Assembly (NCBI GenBank): GCA_029962745.1
Contig: JAPZVO010000054.1
Location: forward strand, 51,001-115,000
Direction: 5' to 3'
Source of the DNA: Echinometra lucunter
Taxonomy: Eukaryota; Echinodermata; Echinoidea; Camarodonta; Echinometridae
Length of the DNA: 64,000 bases
The notes beneath the pieces are model-generated. The model did not search any database. It worked only from the letters and a program-made list of their open reading frames with translations, and was not told the origin of the DNA. Of this stretch, positions 60,673 through 64,000 are shown piece after piece. Position 1 is the first letter of the stretch. Each line of letters begins with the position of its first letter. The position numbers and the translations under genes were made by a program.

Positions 60673-60949
60673 GTGACACTATGAACACGACGGACAAAGA
60701 AAGCGGACAAAATAAACAACCCCTCATTCTACCCTTCACAATGGTTCTGGTAGTCAAAAGAACATCCCTTCACTTCTATTGTCTAAAAAATGTGGAACAG
60801 GTGTCACATGCATATTCACCCGGAACTACCTGATTAAACATAATAGCAGTGAAGGGATGTTCTTTTGACTACCAGAACCATTGTGAAGGGTAGAATGAGA
60901 GGTTGTTTATTTTGTCCGCTTTCTTTGTCCGCCATGTTCATAGTGTGAC
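60673..60949. mobile_element. Foldback element with ~120-bp arms
   Basis: GTGACACTATGAACA…CGGACAAAGAAAGCGGACAA on the left is inverted on the right, and complementarity continues through the CAATGGTTCTGGTAGTCAAA segment. The spacer is about 50 bp. No clear target duplication. Confidence 0.75.
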
Positions 60950-60959
60950 AAGCTATGTC

Positions 60960-62210
60960 GTTCATGTTTTGCACTATTGGGCATAACAACAACAACAAAA
61001 TCAATTATCCAAAAAGGACTATGACCAAGTTGACATAAATCTGCTCAAATATAAAATCGCCTATTTTAGATGCTAGAGTAACAAAAAAGCCGGTGTTTGC
61101 ATCGATTGCTCTAGGTGTACAAAACCCAGTCATTATGCAACATCCTTTCCATTTTTTTTTTCAAGCGTGTTTATTTCTCATGTATCATAAAAAATCAAAC
61201 AAACAGAAATGACAATATAAGAAAAATTATATACAAAAATTGAAGCAAGTTGGCAATAGATACATACACAAAACCTATAGCATGGTTATACAGGGAATAG
61301 AAAACATGAGAAATGAGGAACTAAAAAAAGCAAAGCTTGTAAAACATTAGTTCCTCGGTGATCAGATACAGTTTGCAAATTATAAAGTCAGAATTTTATG
61401 CCAGTCAGTGGATATGTACGTCTCTGTCTACAAAAGTTGATGGAGCTGCGTCGATCTGGCGGTCGAGGAGCCCCGCCCTGGAAAACTCCAGATCGATCCC
61501 TTTAATACAGAGTTTGGTTACAACATGGCACAATTTCCTTTGTATTGTGCTTGTCTAACAATGCAGGTATGCGCCATGCTGTGCCCTACTGGGGGCGAGT
61601 TGGCCAAACTCTGCAATACAGGGCTCTGGAATATGATCGCTATTGGAAAACTCTACCCGGTCGTGTTGTCCATGATAGTAGGTCGGGTTCTCGTGGGTCG
61701 AGTTGTCCATTAGTCAGGCTGCCTAGCTAGTCTAGGATCCTCTACCGATTCGTATACCAAAGATTATGGACAGGGGAAGATCGGACACTCCCTGTTTTCA
61801 GTGTAACGCCTGTTGACAGAGATAGGCAGTACTATGCCTTCATTCAGAGCCCTAGCTTGATTACCCTTGTTTTTATTTTTTTTATAATAATATTTTATTC
61901 CTTCCTCTTGAGATCAATATTACATTTCAAGGAACAATCACAATAAGTCACATATAGTCGTTAATATACAAGGAAACCTAATGAAATGCATTTATATCAA
62001 TATAAACACAAATATGAAGTTATGAAATTATCCATGACTGCAGACCAAAATTATTTTTTCCAAGAAAGAAAGAAAAAAGAAATACAATGCATCAATCAAT
62101 GGACAAAGAAAATGTACCAAATTATACAAGACTATTTCTTTCTTATGATACTTTCAAATTAAAAGAATTGAGATAAAAGAGGAAGGCATACATAGCCCCA
62201 TCCTATGACG
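60960..62210. other. Intergenic, possible old retroposon tails
   Basis: AT-rich stretches after T runs (61157-61168 and 61866-61882) look like 3' ends of minus-strand retroposons. A GC-richer part (61430-61760) shows no identifiable protein. No gene supported. Confidence 0.35.
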
Positions 62211-62214
62211 GTGA

Positions 62215-62330
62215 CAACCCACTTCACCGAAGGCCCGCGAGGCCGAATGGCAAATTGTAATCTATAATGTGCATCGCTCTGATCGACCAATTCCTGTGCC
62301 AGAAGGAAGTTGAATAAGTATTAAAGGGCA
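62215..62330 (-). repeat. Dispersed repeat, copy B (inverted partner of 39104-39232)
   Basis: CCACTTCACCGAAGGCCCGCGAGG, ATTGTAATCTATAATGT and GAAGGAAGTTGAAT are shared in reverse orientation. Confidence 0.55.
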
Positions 62331-62553
62331 GGGGGACATCCGGAAACGAGGACCAAACATGCTAAAGGAGACATAATTATTTTATATACCGATAGCGCAT
62401 CATTTGTGATGAAGGAAAATACGATACGATGCGGGCCTTCGGTCAAGTGGGCGGACCCCCCCCCCCCCCTTATAACACCCTTACGCCTTCATCTTGGCAC
62501 CCTATTCCCCCACCCCCAATCTCTTCCAGTCCTACACTCACACACCCTTGCAG

Positions 62554-62578
62554 CCCCCCCCCCCCCCCCCCCCCCCCC
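62554..62578. repeat. Poly-C tract
   Basis: About 25 C, followed by CA-rich sequence. Confidence 0.8.
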
Positions 62579-62651
62579 TACACACACATATACATACACA
62601 CTCACATGCGTGCATCCGGCTCCGGTTTGTCAGTCCTTTAAAAATAAATAA

Positions 62652-62720
<69 letters not shown>
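62652..62720. repeat. (TA)n microsatellite
   Basis: About 34 TA units with one C interruption near the start. Confidence 0.9.
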
Positions 62721-62723
<3 letters not shown>

Positions 62724-62729
62724 AAACAA

Positions 62730-64000
62730 AAAAACATCAGAGAAATGCATCAATCTGTTCCCATTTCCTTAAATGTGCCCCTTATTTCCCCTTTTTGTTG
62801 GCTATTTTATATTCTTCATCTCTGTAATCTTTTATCATGGCGACTATTTTCTGTCCAGATGGTAGCTTGCCTTTTATTCTAGAAGAAAAGATTATGTATT
62901 TTACAAGAAAAATTATACAATTTATTGCACGGATTCTTACAGTTTTGCCTGATATTCCCATGAATTAAATTTCCAATCATTAAATTTCATGTTAATTTCT
63001 CTTAGATGAAGCTCTTTAATTATTTCCTGCCTTCATTTTTCAAATGAAGGGCGCCCCCACAGCGTTAGGCACGTAAACCGACGGATTCACTTCCAATGGG
63101 GGGGGGGGGGGGGGGTGAAAATTATAGCAAGAAAGGGTCACTGTGGGATAATGGATTCAGAGAAGAAAGAGGCTTGAAGTTTCGTGAGATGCAAAAAAAA
63201 AGGGGGATAAAGATAAAGGGATTTATATTCGACAAACCGCAGAAAATATCGCGACCATTCTCCTTTACGAAACACAGACTCACATGAATATCATGTGATC
63301 CTTAGCCTGTTAATCACACACGCCGTGCCTCACACGCAAATGTACACACAGGCGGAGCCCCCAATGGGTAAGAGGTCAGCGCCCCTCCCATTGTTTTAAT
63401 ACACGAAAAGTGCCTCATTCTACTTCAAATCATGAGCACATTCATTGCTAAGAATGGACACGTATCAGAGAGAAAGTGGCACTATTAAGAATTAAGGAAT
63501 AATGGGACACTTTCAGGTACCCTAAAAAGTGCGTGGGCATGCAGCACTGATCCCCTGCCCCCGTTAGCATTACGTATGCATGTGTACGTGTATGATTAAC
63601 TGTTTACAGTGCTCATATTTTAATCTTAAAAAAAACCCACACAAACAAACATATTCTGCCATTTAAAGAAATAATAGGTCCAATATCATGTAATGCCGAA
63701 TCGTGGTAGCTGCCTATTCCCTATCGAATGAACTCTTTTTTTTTTTTTTTGGGGGGGGGTCGTTTTGTTGATTTTGATGTTGTTGTTGTTTATAGTTTCT
63801 TCTCCCGAGTGCCATCCTAATTTCCCTTTTAAAAAAAATTCTTACAGAAATTCATCCCCCTATACTAGGGCGCGCGCCCTTCCCTCAAGCCTTATATACT
63901 ACTAGAGGTGTTACATCTAACCCTAGTTATAATCGGCTAAGTGTCCAATCTTCCCCTCTGCATAATCTTTGTTCGTGGAATTACTAGCGCATATGCGTAG
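62730..64000. other. Intergenic, nothing recognised
   Basis: Includes a G run at 63099-63115 and T/G runs at 63737-63759. No supported exon or transposon terminus. Confidence 0.45.

Noticed and set aside
62406..62753. Pro/His- and Ile/Tyr-rich frames
   Set aside because: Translations of poly-C, CA and TA microsatellites.

Overview
This window is animal nuclear DNA. It has AT-rich introns with GT/AG splice sites, tRNA-derived SINEs, a non-LTR retrotransposon tail, many palindromic foldback elements with TA, TTAA or 8-bp target duplications, and long microsatellites. No prokaryotic operon, rRNA gene or CRISPR array is present. The repeat content (short tRNA SINEs with ATT tails, CAGTGGCGTA-ended hAT-like elements, octamer-rich satellite-like arrays) reads to me as a marine invertebrate, most likely an echinoderm. 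That placement is an inference from style, not from a marker gene.

Positions 1-29489, minus strand: one very repetitive gene that runs off the left edge. A short first coding exon (29411-29489) encodes a classical signal peptide and ends in a phase-1 GT donor. It is followed by 26 complete tandem exon-intron units and a 27th cut by position 1. Each exon begins after a pyrimidine-rich AG acceptor, ends at the same GTAGGT donor, is flanked by phase-1 introns, and encodes copies of a 13-residue acidic repeat GSGSGDGDDSDDQ. Exon length follows 28 + 13n codons, with n between 0 and 16. Spliced together, the exons give a secreted, cysteine-free, strongly acidic protein of about 3,480 residues within the window (signal peptide included), with roughly 500 Ser-Gly dipeptides. 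This resembles a glycosaminoglycan-bearing proteoglycan core or an acidic mineral or extracellular matrix protein. The 5'-most units are short and diverged; the downstream units are long and almost identical. Eleven consecutive 5' repeat exons are open, one later exon has a clean TGA, and seven carry indels that are either real decay or consensus errors.

Positions 29490-43000: a TATA-containing upstream region for that gene, then intergenic DNA with a TTAA-flanked palindrome (29951-30508), a SINE (32022-32303), a 1.8-kb mariner-type palindrome (32472-34277), dispersed repeats and microsatellites.

Positions 43695-45784: a decayed coding remnant on the minus strand. It is split by a 1.3-kb hAT-like element with a perfect 8-bp target duplication, and the reading frame resumes in register on the other side.

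Positions 46000-64000: a degraded non-LTR retrotransposon 3' end, several small foldback elements, and an ~8-kb palindromic composite (52628-60611). The arms of that composite are tandem ~215-bp monomers carrying paired octamer motifs and ATGGCGGCCAT boxes. It contains a nested mariner-type foldback and a GTGCA-type short repeat. The last 3 kb is microsatellite-rich with no gene recognised.
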